This document shows positions 34,280-45,400 of a stretch of DNA of 64,000 nucleotides, piece after piece. The stretch lies in the NCBI RefSeq assembly GCF_026151205.1, contig NC_087075.1, positions 15,699,628-15,763,627 of the forward strand, given 5' to 3'. The notes under the pieces are model-generated. The model was not told the origin of the DNA. It worked only from the letters and a program-made list of their open reading frames with translations, and ran no database searches. Both the position numbers and the translations under genes were made by a program. Position 1 is the stretch's first letter. Each line of letters begins with the position of its first letter. This stretch comes from Bolinopsis microptera (taxonomy: Eukaryota; Ctenophora; Tentaculata; Lobata; Bolinopsidae).

Positions 34280-35514
34280 CACACTCTGCATAGTGGGTGT
34301 AATCTGCACACCCTGCACACTTGGTCCTGCAAAGTGTCTGGCTCCAATGCACCAGCCTAGGGCGTGCAAACTGTTTAATACCTCCAATATACGTAATCTA
34401 TTTCTTTTGATCCTTGCCGGCCCTTTTGTGACACGATGGATAGATAATAGAGTGTGATCAAGCTTAGCATGTTACGTAAAGTCGGTTAAAACAGCATCTG
34501 CACACGCTACAACGAGCAGTGGATGCTACTCTAGTAGCAGAGAGGGGTGTGCACAACGAGCAGTGCACAGTGGGCAGTGGATGCGGAGACTGCCGTGACT
34601 GTAAACGTGAATGCTAAAATGTTAAGAGTGTTAAGAGTGCAAAGAGTAATGTAAGTGCTATGAGTGCTGTGAGTGCTGTGAGATGATAAAGGCAATATTG
34701 AGAGTGTTACATTATCATATACATATTAAGCTAAGTGTTCCAAAACTTCCGTGTGTTTCGCGAAATAAAACCATACTCTGTATTATTGTGGGCACATCTT
34801 TATAGAACAGGTCAGTATAAATTAGTGTAACTGTATTGTTGTGTAACTGTCTAGATCTCACATTGTGGTCATGTTTACTTTAGGCACTTTAGAACGTAAG
34901 TACTTAAACGCTTAATTAGTTACAGGCTATGAAAGGGTATTCTCACTGGTTTAGCGCTGTGAATCCTACCACTTAGAGTCTTCAGCTATGAAAAGATGTG
35001 TTGGCCTTTATTGCAACTGGTTTAGCTCAGGAAATTCTTCTATTTAGACGCTCATATCAGAGAAATATCATAATATGAAGAGATGCATACTTTGTTATAA
35101 GTTATTTGTTAATTAGCGAAGACAATTCCGCATGTATTATAGTGGTATATCTGAGGGATATATCATAATATGAAAGGATAAGTTAGACTCCATTGTCATT
35201 GGTATAGCGCACATAATTCTAGAAATTAGATTCACATATTAGACTGTCATATATCTGTCTAAATACTACCTAATTAATTAACTAATTACTTAATTAGTCT
35301 GGAACTACAGTAAATGTTCTAAATCATGCTTTAGGATACAGTTGCAGGTTTAAAGGATTTTAATATTTGCTCATTAAAGCTTCAGAATTGTAAATTCCAC
35401 AAATTTGATTTCTAAATTCTCTTAAAATGTCAAATTTTGACTTTTAATAATTAATATAATTAAATAAAGCAAATTCTGTTGTAGAGGTTTAATTAACAAA
35501 TTTACAATTCCAGC
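33925..35514. other. non-coding interval
   Basis: An AGT trinucleotide repeat lies at 34236-34277, and GTGCACAACGAGCAGTG is duplicated near 34510-34570. Some TTTAGCGC-centred segments recur at 34950-35220. A donor-like AACGTAAGT at 34893 could end a 5' UTR exon of the next gene, whose ATG follows an acceptor (TTCCAG) by one base. This is not certain. Confidence 0.35.
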
Positions 35515-35898
35515 ATGGAAGAAGTTCCCGTTATTGTCTTTGAAGAGCCTGTATTTGGACGCAGTTTTCCTGCCAACCCCAACAAACGTAAAATCTCCAA
35601 AAAGTCAGAGCCAGAAAAGGAGCCCAGCATAAAACGGTTAAAGTTCGAATTTGAGAAATTCGCAGCGCAGAATACAAAGGAGAAGAAGAAGTACCGGTAC
35701 AGTAAAATAGTTGAGTTAGGAGGATGGGCGGAGAAGGAGAAGACTATGCCGTTACCTCTAAAAAGGAAGATAGAAGAAGCGAAGAAGAAGAGACAGTTGA
35801 AAGATATTGAGCTGGGTAAGCTGGACGCCAAAAGTATGAGTAAAAGTAAAAAGAAGAATAGTAATAGATCAAGAAAGAAGGGAAAGGGTGGGGCGTAG
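35515..35898 (+). CDS. small lysine-rich, probably nucleolar protein
   Basis: A complete 127-aa frame from an ATG directly after a good splice acceptor (TTCCAG, 35508-35513), followed by a stop and an AT-rich 3' flank. It is strongly basic: an acidic/hydrophobic N-terminus (MEEVPVIVFEEP), then Lys-rich segments, a predicted helix around EFEKFAAQN, a LGGWAEKEKTMPLPLKRK centre, and a KKK/RSRKK tail resembling a nuclear localisation signal. The layout is reminiscent of the C1orf131/FSAF1 family of small-subunit processome factors, but the match by eye is weak, so no symbol is given. Upstream coding exons are possible. Confidence 0.6.
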   Translation: MEEVPVIVFEEPVFGRSFPANPNKRKISKKSEPEKEPSIKRLKFEFEKFAAQNTKEKKKYRYSKIVELGGWAEKEKTMPLPLKRKIEEAKKKRQLKDIELGKLDAKSMSKSKKKNSNRSRKKGKGGA

Positions 35899-36826
35899 TT
35901 TGAAATTGTAATAGGTTTTTAACTGTTAAACCTTCGAAGGTAGCTTGAATTCCGGACCTGATTTACTCTCTCGGGTTTTATTCATTAATATGACGTTTAA
36001 AGTTTAATTTATTGGGTTTCATTTACTGATTTCAGATTTTCAATTGACCAACATGGACATTTGTTTTACCAGTTTTGATAGAATATGATTTGAACTTATA
36101 TTGACATGTACATTATGGGAGGCATATACCCGTATTCTTCTGAGCATTACTAAAAATGGGTGTCTGATTGCTTTTAGTACAAAGTCTAATGCCTCGTTAC
36201 GGTCAGCCGCTCCATAATGTTAAATACTTGCTCTGCAATATTAAAATGCTCAATTTGAAATGGTGCCAGATCGTAATACGATAACGATGAATTTAGGGTA
36301 GGTGATGAGATTAACTCATTACCCTCCTATGGCAACTGTTGTATTTACTGTTTTATAACTTATTGTTGCACAGCAACCCTTGGATACTTTAGAATGCACT
36401 CATATAACTTAAAAATATCAATTCTTAAAAAATGTTACGGCACGTGAATCATATTCTGTGTCATAATCATTTGTTATAATCATTTGAGGTTATAAGAACA
36501 TTCATGAACAGCAGCGGAGACTATGTAATTCTTCCAAGAAATTTCAACCACAATCTGCATCAACCTGTAATTGCATGCAACTCTGCCTCACTGTGTCTCG
36601 CCTGGTCGAGTACGTTATTGTGATTTCAAACTTTAAAACTCTGCAGTTTGAAACGACACTCTACAATTTACAACAAGTTCTCGAACATTCCAACAGCTAA
36701 TTCAAACTCTGAAAACATTTAAACTATGTAAGAGAGCACTAATGTATAATGTTATGGTAAGCTGTAGGTTAACACAGGGAGCACTCTTTTTATTTTAACC
36801 GCACTTTAGCTCGTCTAGCAATCAGC
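35899..36826. other. non-coding interval
   Basis: 3' flank of the small basic protein gene and intergenic sequence. I see no gene, RNA or repeat of note. Confidence 0.4.
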
Positions 36827-37125
36827 ATTATATCATGTACTAGTGTAATCCGGCCTTTATATCATGTACTAGTGTAACCCGGCCTTTATATCATGTACTA
36901 GTGTAACCCGGCCTTTATATCATGTACTAGTGTAACCCGGCCTTTATATCATGTACTAGTGTAACCCGGCCTTTATATCATGTAATAGTGTAACCCGGCC
37001 TTTATATCATGTAATAGTGTAACCCGGCCTTTATATCATGTACTAGTGTAACCCGGCCTTTATATCATGTACTAGTGTAACCCGGCCTTTATATCATGTA
37101 CTAGTGTAACCCGGCCTTTATATAT
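36827..37125. repeat. 29-bp minisatellite, about 10 copies
   Basis: The unit reads TATATCATGTACTAGTGTAA then CCCGGCCTT, with a TAATAG variant in two neighbouring copies. It is nearly perfect. Confidence 0.93.
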
Positions 37126-37254
37126 AATATGTATCATGTATCCTGAGCTCCAAACTGTTACCTCTGGAAGGCTGTTTAAAATATGTGAATTATTTAAAAT
37201 ATGTTTACGTTTATTATTAAAAAAATGTTCAAAATGTTCAAAAAATGTTCAAAA

Positions 37255-37935
37255 AAAATGATGTTGGTTGCTCTGATTGGTTTTAACATGATGTTGGGTG
37301 CTCTGATTGGTTGTGCCATGATGTTGGGGTGCTCTGATTGGTTGTGACATGATATTGGGGTGCTCTGATTGGTTGTGCCATGATGTTGGGGTGCTCTGAT
37401 TGGTTGTGCCATGATGTTGGGGTGCTCTGATTGGTTGTGCCATGATGTTGGGGTGCTCTGATTAGTTGTGCCATGATGTTCGGGTGCTCTGATTGGTTGT
37501 GCCATGATGTTGGGTGCTCTGATTGGTTGTGACATGATGTTGGGGTGCTCTGATTGGTTGTGACATGATGTTGGGGTGCTCTGATTGGTTGTGACATGAT
37601 GTTGGGGTGCTCTGATTGGTTGTGACATGATGTTGGGGTGCTCTGATTGGTTGTGACATGATGTTGGGGTGCTCTGATTGGTTGTGACATGATGTTGGGG
37701 TGCTCTGATTGGTTGTGACATGATGTTGGGTTGCTCTGATTGGTTGTGCCATGATGTTGGGTGCTCTGATTGGTTGTGACATGATGTTGGGGTGCTCTGA
37801 TTGGTTGTGACATGATGTTGGGGTGCTCTGATTTGTTGTGCCATGATGTTGGGGTGCTCTGATTGGTTGTGACATGATGTTGGGTGCTCTGATTGGTTGT
37901 GACATGATGTTGGGGTGCTCTGATTGGTTGTTATC
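37255..37935. repeat. 30-31-bp minisatellite with an inverted CCAAT box in each unit (about 22 copies)
   Basis: The unit reads TGATGTTGGGGTGCTCTGAT then TGGTTGTGCCA, with CC/AC and GGGG/GGG variants. Each unit has CTGATTGG, an inverted CCAAT box of the type bound by NF-Y. Two forward CCAAT boxes (ACCAATCAC and GCCAATCAGAG) follow at 38026 and 38057. Three overlapping long frames across the array are artefacts. Confidence 0.92.
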
Positions 37936-38528
37936 TGGTGGGAAAGTTACACACCCCCTGATGAAGTGCGGGATCACACTATACAACCACAGCTGACATT
38001 GAAGTAACAAGCAGGCAGTGAGCTGACCAATCACAAGCCATCCTTTTCCTTTTCAGCCAATCAGAGATCAGTATTGTCAGCACGTGGGCGGTGTTGGTCT
38101 AATGAGGAGGCCGGCTTCATCAGTGTATTAATTTGTGCAGTTGTGCACAAATACTACTAGTAGCACTAGTAGGAGCTGTAAGACATTGTGTGTTAGTCTC
38201 CACATCACAATATCTATTCAACATCAGCCACGCTCCTTAATGTTGTTATTTTTATATATATATATTGAATTAGCTCACATAGTCATAAAAGAAAAAAAAA
38301 CACTTTTTTTAGTAAACAAAACTGGTCACGTGTCGTAGCAGGACTAAAACCAGCTCATTTCATGGATATGTGTTGAGTGGTAGTGCAACGTGACCTCACC
38401 TCACGATATAAAGCCATTAAGCCCTGCATTTTATATCAGCAAGCAAGCAATCACGAAATTTAGTGCTACCACATAAAAGTTTATTAGATCCTTCTTAAAA
38501 TGCCACACATCTCCCATCAAGCTCTTTA
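37936..38528. promoter_or_regulatory. possible promoter region upstream of the SAND gene
   Basis: Contains CCAAT boxes at 38026 and 38057, a CACGTG E-box at 38082 and another at 38329, all just beyond the CCAAT-bearing minisatellite and 0.4-1 kb upstream of the SAND-domain start codon. No TATA element could be fixed. This assignment rests on motif content only. Confidence 0.35.
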
Positions 38529-38922
38529 TCAACAGTAATAGCATTTTCTGAGCTGCAAACGTACATAATCATTGCGGAGTGTTCTAAATATTTAGGCTTT
38601 TGAGCTGCAGGAGTGACAAAAATAACAGGACACAGAAATTTGACGTTGTGAAAATGTGTTGCATGTCGAAAATAAGATCTGAGTCAGAAGTTGAAAGCTG
38701 AATGTGGCATTCATAAGTAGTAAGGACATTTTATTCACTCACATAAATGTGTCAATTAAATTAATTTAAAAGAAAAGAAAATGGTACACAGTTAAATAAA
38801 GACTTTATTAATGTTTTTGAAAGTAATTAAACGGCAGCGTTGTTAATTTATAAGCTAACTGTCGTTGAAAACTAAATTTAAAAGATCTCTAAACCTATTC
38901 CACCAGGATATGACGTAAAGTA
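38529..38922. repeat. 390-bp segment duplicated at 40266-40657
   Basis: The 390 bp directly upstream of the SAND start codon recur almost unchanged 1.7 kb downstream, from CAGTAATAGCATTTTCTGAG to GATATGACGTAAAGTAAA. The segment includes an acceptor-like TTCCACCAG, so it may carry the 5' UTR splice site of the SAND gene. Confidence 0.9.
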
Positions 38923-38928
38923 AAGGAC

Positions 38929-39717
38929 ATGGCAAGTGTAGAGTTAGATCACACCCTCGCCTGCTACCCCCTAGATACAATGGACTACATTGCTCCTTTA
39001 TACCACGAACCGAAAGTAGAAAGTGAAAGAGAAACTGCCGATAAGGAACCAGATTATGAGCCAGTTTATGGAGTTCTCATGTCGAGGCCAGAGATAATGG
39101 TTGAGAACAGTTTGAATAAACAGAACAAGCAACAGTCCTTGTTTGATCTTTTCAACGAGTATTCCCCCAACGAGAAGAAAAGAAAAACAGAAAGTGAAAG
39201 CGAAACTCACGTGATCCCCATCATGACAGTTGATCGTTTTGAAGAAGAACAAGCTAACCTAACCTACACACCCCCAGTAAAAGTCCAGAAATACGCCCCA
39301 CTAGCACCACCCTCTCCTCCCTCTCCTCCACGTGACGGTTACCATGGTAACCCACGTGACATGCCCATGTTACTGTCTGAACCAGTGGAACAAGTCCACA
39401 TTCCCTGCTCCTCTCCAATCACTAAACCAGTTACAGTGAGTTGTAACGAGGAAGAAGGGGTGCTCCACCCTAACCTGCTGTGTAGAGGATCACGTGGTAA
39501 ATGTATTTACTACCAGGGGCAGTGGCTGACTCCCAACCAGTTCGAGTACCACACGGGCAGAGAGCGGAGCAAGTATTGGAAACGTAGTTTGTATGTGGAT
39601 GGGAAGAGTCTGGTACATATCATGAGGGAGGGTAAGTTGACGGAACATGATAGGAGTTGCACTTGTGGACCCATGGAGAGGCGGAATGAACCTAAATTCT
39701 TTACTGGGGTCTCGTGA
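38929..39717 (+). CDS. SAND-domain nuclear protein
   Basis: A 262-aa, single-exon frame. Residues 1-150 look disordered and Pro/Glu-rich with a basic cluster EKKRKTE (82-88). Residues about 178-245 form a SAND domain, a DNA-binding fold of chromatin-linked transcription factors (DEAF1, GMEB, Sp100 families): GKCIYYQGQWLTPNQFEYH, KYWKRSLYVDGKSL, IMREGKL. The KYWKRS helix corresponds to the DNA-contacting KDWK-type motif. A Cys-rich stretch (CTCGP) follows at once, but no full MYND or PHD finger. The in-frame X-box palindrome at 39338-39351 encodes G-Y-H-G-N at 137-141. DNA-binding transcription regulator is the likely role. Confidence 0.85.
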   Translation: MASVELDHTLACYPLDTMDYIAPLYHEPKVESERETADKEPDYEPVYGVLMSRPEIMVENSLNKQNKQQSLFDLFNEYSPNEKKRKTESESETHVIPIMTVDRFEEEQANLTYTPPVKVQKYAPLAPPSPPSPPRDGYHGNPRDMPMLLSEPVEQVHIPCSSPITKPVTVSCNEEEGVLHPNLLCRGSRGKCIYYQGQWLTPNQFEYHTGRERSKYWKRSLYVDGKSLVHIMREGKLTEHDRSCTCGPMERRNEPKFFTGVS

Positions 39718-40108
39718 TCAGCCCCCCCCCCCCCCCGATCAGGGTGATGTGCGAGTTTTTAAAAGTACGCTGTTATATTTGATTATTTGATGGGTTGTGG
39801 CTGGTCAAGAGAATGTCCGAGACGGAGTTCTCAGTTATTTATACTCAATATGCGCTGTTTACTGTATTTTATTCAGTTAGTGGTTAAGTGTCCTCTGGTG
39901 CGTTTTATCAAGGGGACGGATGAGGCTGTTTTCCAATTTAATAATATTTATTGTCTTTTGTGGCCCTTTTCATACCGCCGGATGGTTTTTAAAGCGATGA
40001 CCGATATTGATTTTAACTGGTTGAACTTTGTAATCAACCCTGGTTTACCGCTTGTTGTTAAGATATTTTATATTTTATCTAAATATCGTAATTGAATATT
40101 TTTTACTT
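39718..40108. other. SAND gene 3' flank with C-run
   Basis: A run of about 16 C begins four bases after the SAND stop codon. A 102-residue frame at 39787-40095 shows no family features and is probably 3' UTR. Confidence 0.4.
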
Positions 40109-40810
40109 AAACGATATTATATGTTAAATAACTATTAATTTTAAATTGTATAATTTTAATTTCTTATTTTCTCCTGCAAATCATTGCTTCGATAGTTAAA
40201 TAGACTTCACATAAATTGCAACTAACTCTTCACAATGATAACAAGCACTCGATTGGAAATATTAACAGTAATAGCATTTTCTGAGCTGCAAACGTACATA
40301 ATCATTGCGGAGTGTTCTAAATATTTAGGCTTTTGAGCTGCAGGAGTGACAAAAATAACAGGACACAGAAATTTGACGTTGTGAAAATGTGTTGCATGTC
40401 GAAAATAAGATTTGAGTCAGAAGTTGAAAGCTGAATGTGGCATTCATAAGTAGTAAGGACATTTTATTCACTCACATAAATGTGTCAATTAAATTAATTT
40501 AAAAGAAAAGAAAATGGTACACAGTTAAATAAAGACTTTATTAATGTTTTTGAAAGTAATTAAACGGCAGCGTTGTTAATTTATAAGCTAACTGTCGTTG
40601 AAAACTAAATTTAAAAGATCTCTAAACCTATTCCACCAGGATATGACGTAAAGTAAACGATATTATATGTTAAATAACTATTAATTTTAAATTGTATAAT
40701 TTTAATTTCTTATTTTCTCCTGCAAATCATTGCTTCGATAGTTAAATAGACTTCACATAAATTGCAACTAACTCTTCACAATGATAACAAGCACTCGATT
40801 GGAAATATTA
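40109..40810. repeat. A-B-A duplication: 390-bp insert between 153-bp direct repeats
   Basis: The 153-bp block at about 40109-40262 (starting AAACGATATTATATGTTAAA) recurs at about 40657-40810. Between them sits the 390-bp copy of the SAND upstream segment. The whole looks like one insertion event with a long target duplication, or a template-switch event. It carries no ORF. Confidence 0.88.
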
Positions 40811-42496
40811 ACTGTCGACTGAACATGTGGTTATGGAAATATCAGGAAGAAACACACTCAAAGCCGCGGTTCAACATGAATCCGAGTCTGAAAAGGTCTA
40901 CCGAAAATGACATTTTGGCGACTAGAATTTTCATTGAGAGCGCCTTGTAATTCCACATTGCACGCACGAACTTATTGCAAACATTGTAGAATTAACGTAG
41001 CTACCGCTGGGCCTTGTGACAGTCAACTTCTATCTCAAATATCTAAAATATTTTGCGCGATAATATATAAGTGAATAATATATATAAGTGATAACGCAAT
41101 TGAAAATGCTATCAGAATACTCTTGCACTTCCCATGCTGTTATCTGTCAAATTACTTGCTAGCCAGTTCTTCCGTCGTTCTGTCAATCTTCAGTATGATC
41201 ACTTCCTAGTCTCTCGACAGGTTCGGAGCTGATTACAGGAAACAGGACTGGTTTCACATCTAATGAGATCACCTGTTAAGCAAAAATATCACTTTTACTA
41301 AATTCTCAATACAACTGCTACTTGAAGCACTATTTCCTGTTCTCAAACCTATTTCACCCGATCTCTTATGTCTGGCTAAGTATCAGTCACGTGCAACTCC
41401 ACCTCCACCCTATTGGCTGACAGTTATCACGGGGTCTGATTACACGACTATGACTGGTCCCTCAAGATCACGTGTCTCGTCTCCCGTTACCATGAGAACT
41501 TCTAACACTCGATTCAAGGTGGGGTGGGGTATTGCCATGCAATAACTGATGGGAGTTTCAGAGACCCAATTAAGTTATTACCCTCATTAGCAGCTTCTCT
41601 GACGATGTTCCAGTCAGTGTCATTTGATCAGAATCTCGTTCATAACACCACTTAGTTTTATCCTCGACATTAGCTGCTCTTTCTAACTGTTCACTTTTTG
41701 GCAGGTGTCTTGATTGGACAGCTGCTGCTTTTGATTTGGTTTTGATTGGATTTCCATCCTTTTCAGCTTGTCCGTACAGTATTTGATTGCCTTGTCTTCG
41801 TAAATAAAAATCATGTTGGCCGTATTGAACACCCTGGCTTTGATTGGATTTCTATATTATTATAAGCCGTTCTGAGCAGTATTTGATAATGGTCGGTGTA
41901 GTAGTATATAGTAATGTAGTAGTATATAGTAGTATAGTATAGTAATGAATCATCAGTGATTGGAATTAAGCACCTTGTCAGATAAAGAGATTATAGTGCA
42001 CTGTTGAATTTAAAGTTTACTTTGTCTGTATGTTTAGTAAGCAAGATCTCCGCACGTTTAATCCTGCCTTGTGAAATACATGAGTTATGCAGCAGTAGTA
42101 TATATATAATTGCAGCGGCTCGACTTCAAACGTTAGGGATACTTCATCGTGATTGTGTTATTTTCCGCTTGAGGTGAAATTTGTGAGCCAATCTTCCAAG
42201 AGAAGACTCAGATTTATTCGTTCACTGACAAATCGGCTAATTTGGGTTTTAAAGTGGCCCTCGAATTCGATGTTTTAATATGTAATTAAGTAGTCAATAT
42301 CTACAAAGGGTTATTGTTTATTCAATTAAGTAGTTAATAACTACACAGGGTTATTGTTTATTTAATTAAGTAGTTAATAACTACACAGGGTTATTGTTTA
42401 TTTAATTAAGTAGTTAATAACTACACAGGGTTATTGCTTATTTAATGTAACTCCTTTAATTCGATTTAACTGAGCCCTTCTTCCCAAGTGTTTCAC
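40811..42496. other. upstream region of the homeobox gene
   Basis: No gene seen. Possible promoter elements near 41385-41475: CACGTG E-boxes and an inverted CCAAT box (CCTATTGGCTG). An imperfect X-box (GTTACCATGAGAAC) is at 41484. A TAGTATA microsatellite is at 41890-41945. About four 40-bp units containing TTAAGTAGTTAATAACTACA lie at 42283-42445, each with a palindromic GTAGTTAATAACTAC core. Confidence 0.4.
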
Positions 42497-45400
42497 ATGG
42501 ATAATCTGGGGATGTTTACAGACACTTTCCCTGCTAGTGTGTGCCCTTTCCCTAAATCCTTCAGCTTTCAGATCAAGAAAATAGGTACGTTTTTATTTTT
42601 CTCTTTTGTTTTTATATCTGCTGCAGTTTAAAGTACCGTACTTAAAATTCAGGCTAATAGGGTGGATTAATCATATATGCGATAATAGGCACATATAAAT
42701 CACCCAGGACAAATATTCAGCCATGACTTCATTAGGGGTCGTTCAAATATTACGTAATCAGCCGAGGGGAGAGGGGGTTTCCAAATGATTACGCTAGTGT
42801 AATTTTGATACAATAGCTATGTGTAAAACTGATAACGGAGAGGGGGGGGGTTAAAAATGGTCCAAAAAGTGATTACCCCTAATAGAAATAGTTGAAATAG
42901 CAGAAAGAGATTAGTTAAAACCTTAACAAAACGAAATTGAATTGAAATTATTTTGGCCAAATGTTCAATCTATCAATGTAAAATTGTTTTGACTATATTT
43001 TATCTCTAAGATTTTACGATTACAACTTAAATTAAAGTTAAACTAAAAAGACTGAAAATCAGATTTCGGAAGTAGCAGTTAAGCATTGTAAGTCTTTCAA
43101 TGTTAGATTGAAAGACAATGAGTTAGATGTCTCCATTCTTCTACTGCCTTTACCTAAAGTTACCTACAGTCTCTACTCTCTGTAGACTACCAAGCTAGTT
43201 AATATCTAGGGGGAACGGAGTAAAATGTCAGTAGAATCTATCGATCATTCACCAAGGCTTCTATCGTATCAAATTTTGAGAGTCCTGAATATGTTTCATA
43301 CTTTTTTAGAAAACACGACTGAACAGATTTAATTATAAAAACCTGCAATGTTTGTTCCGTAGTGAGGTTTTGTTAGATACCCAGTTCTTCTTGCCTGCTT
43401 CCAGAACGTTCTTCGTCTCCTGCTGGAAATGTAGGTACCCGACTAACCCTCACTCCCCCGCCAGGTGACTCAGTGAAGACGAGCTCCACTGTATTACCTG
43501 ACTAACCCTCACTCCCCGCCAGGTGACTCAGTGAAGACGAGCTCCACTGTATTACCTGACTAACCCTCACTCCCCCGCCAGGTGACTCAGTGAAGACGAG
43601 CTTCACTGTATTACCTGACTAACCCTCACTCCCCGCCAGGTGACTCAGTGAAGACGAGCTCCACTGTATTACCCGACTAACCCTCACTCCCCCGCCAGGT
43701 GACTCAGTGAAGACGAGCTCCACTGTATTACCCGACTAACCCTCACTCCCCCGCCAGGTGACTCAGTGAAGACGAGCTCCACTGTATTACCCGACTAACC
43801 CTCACTCCCCCGCCAGGTGACTCAGTGAAGACGAGCTCCACTGTATTACCCGACTAACCCTCACTCCCCCGCCAGGTGACTCAGTGAAGACGAGCTCCAC
43901 TGTATTACCCGACTAACCCTCACTTCCCCGCCAGGTGACTCAGTGAAGACGAGCTCCACTGTATTACCCGACTAACCCTCACTCCCCCGCCAGGTGACTC
44001 AGTGAAGACGAGCTCCACTGTATTACCCGACTAACCCTCACTCCCCCGCCAGGTGACTCAGTGAAGACGAGCTCCACTGTATTACCCGACTAACCCTCAC
44101 TCCCCCGCCAGGTGACTCAGTGAAGACGAGCTCCACTGTATTACCCGACTAACCCTCTCTCCCCCGCCAGGTGACTCAGTGAAGACGAGCTCCACTGTAT
44201 TACCCGACTAACCCTCACTTCCCCGCCAGGTGACTCAGTGAAGACGAGCTCCACTGTATTACCCGACTAACCCTCACTCCCCCGCCAGGTGACTCAGTGA
44301 AGACGAGCTCCACTGTATTACCCGACTCCACGGAGGATATAAAGATGTTCGAGTCCCCGGAACGGGATTCGGAGGATTTTGAGAGGAGTCTGAAGAGGAC
44401 AATGGAGTGTATTGCCCAGGTTAACTGCTTTTCTTGTTTCATCAGAACGTTATAAAATTGATTCGTAGGTTTGTTTTATTGGTCAAAACTTAATATTGGA
44501 TGACGAAAACATTTTCGATAAGTATTAATATTATTTTAACCTGTTTTCACCATAATTTTATCCCATCAACAGACTCATTAACCGAGCCTTTTTATCAGGT
44601 CTGCGACACCACTGTACCAGATCCCTCCATCACTCCACTGAAACCCTCCTCAAATCTCGACTCCGCCCCTCTCAAACCCCTCACAGCCCCCTCCCCTCTC
44701 AAGCCCTCCAAACCACCACCGTACCCGGACCCAGCCCAACCCCCCACCTCTCCAAGACACCAGATTCTGGAGAACATTGGTCGGGAGGAGACTGTAGGGC
44801 CAATCAACTGTAAGAAGTTCAGTACGCCGCCTCATCACCCTTATCAGCGCCCCAAGAGGAGTAAACCTGATCGTACCGCGGAGTTAGAGGAGAATTGGCT
44901 AGAAGCCAGGGAGATTTGGGAGAGAAAACAGAAAGGTAATCAGTATCCTGTTGAGCAGGAACTGGGGCCGAAACCACCTCAATACCTATCAGACGCAGAG
45001 AAGAACCATCATCAGTATTTACCAGAATCAGACAGAAGACTTCCTCACATTAATTTACCAGAACCAGACAGAAAAGTTCCCAATTATCAAGTTCCAGAGT
45101 CAGATCCCAGGAACCTGATATTCCCCGGACCCCAGCAACAGACAGCGTGCGATAAGAAAACTAATGCTAACCCTGAACACTTTATTTTCCCTGAGTGTAA
45201 CCAGGATCTACAGAAAGAGTTCTTCATGTTCTACATGCAGAAGTGTCTTCAGCAGAACATCATGGACCCTCCCCCTTATAGCGCTCACGGTTAGCAAAGT
45301 TATAATATTACATATTAAAGTTATAATATTACATATTAAAGTTATAATATTACATATTAAAGTTACAATATTAATATTAAAGTTATAATATTACATATTA

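Noticed and set aside
37255-37935. CRISPR-like regular array
   Set aside because: Units are contiguous with no unique spacers, and the genome is animal; the same applies to the arrays at 7690, 21232, 36827 and 43440.
37194-38034. Several overlapping frames rich in HNQSEHP and NQSTPT
   Set aside because: All three frames are open only because the repeat unit lacks stops; no start context or family.
39787-40095. 102-residue frame after the SAND gene
   Set aside because: Hydrophobic and Cys-containing but unrecognised; best explained as 3' UTR.
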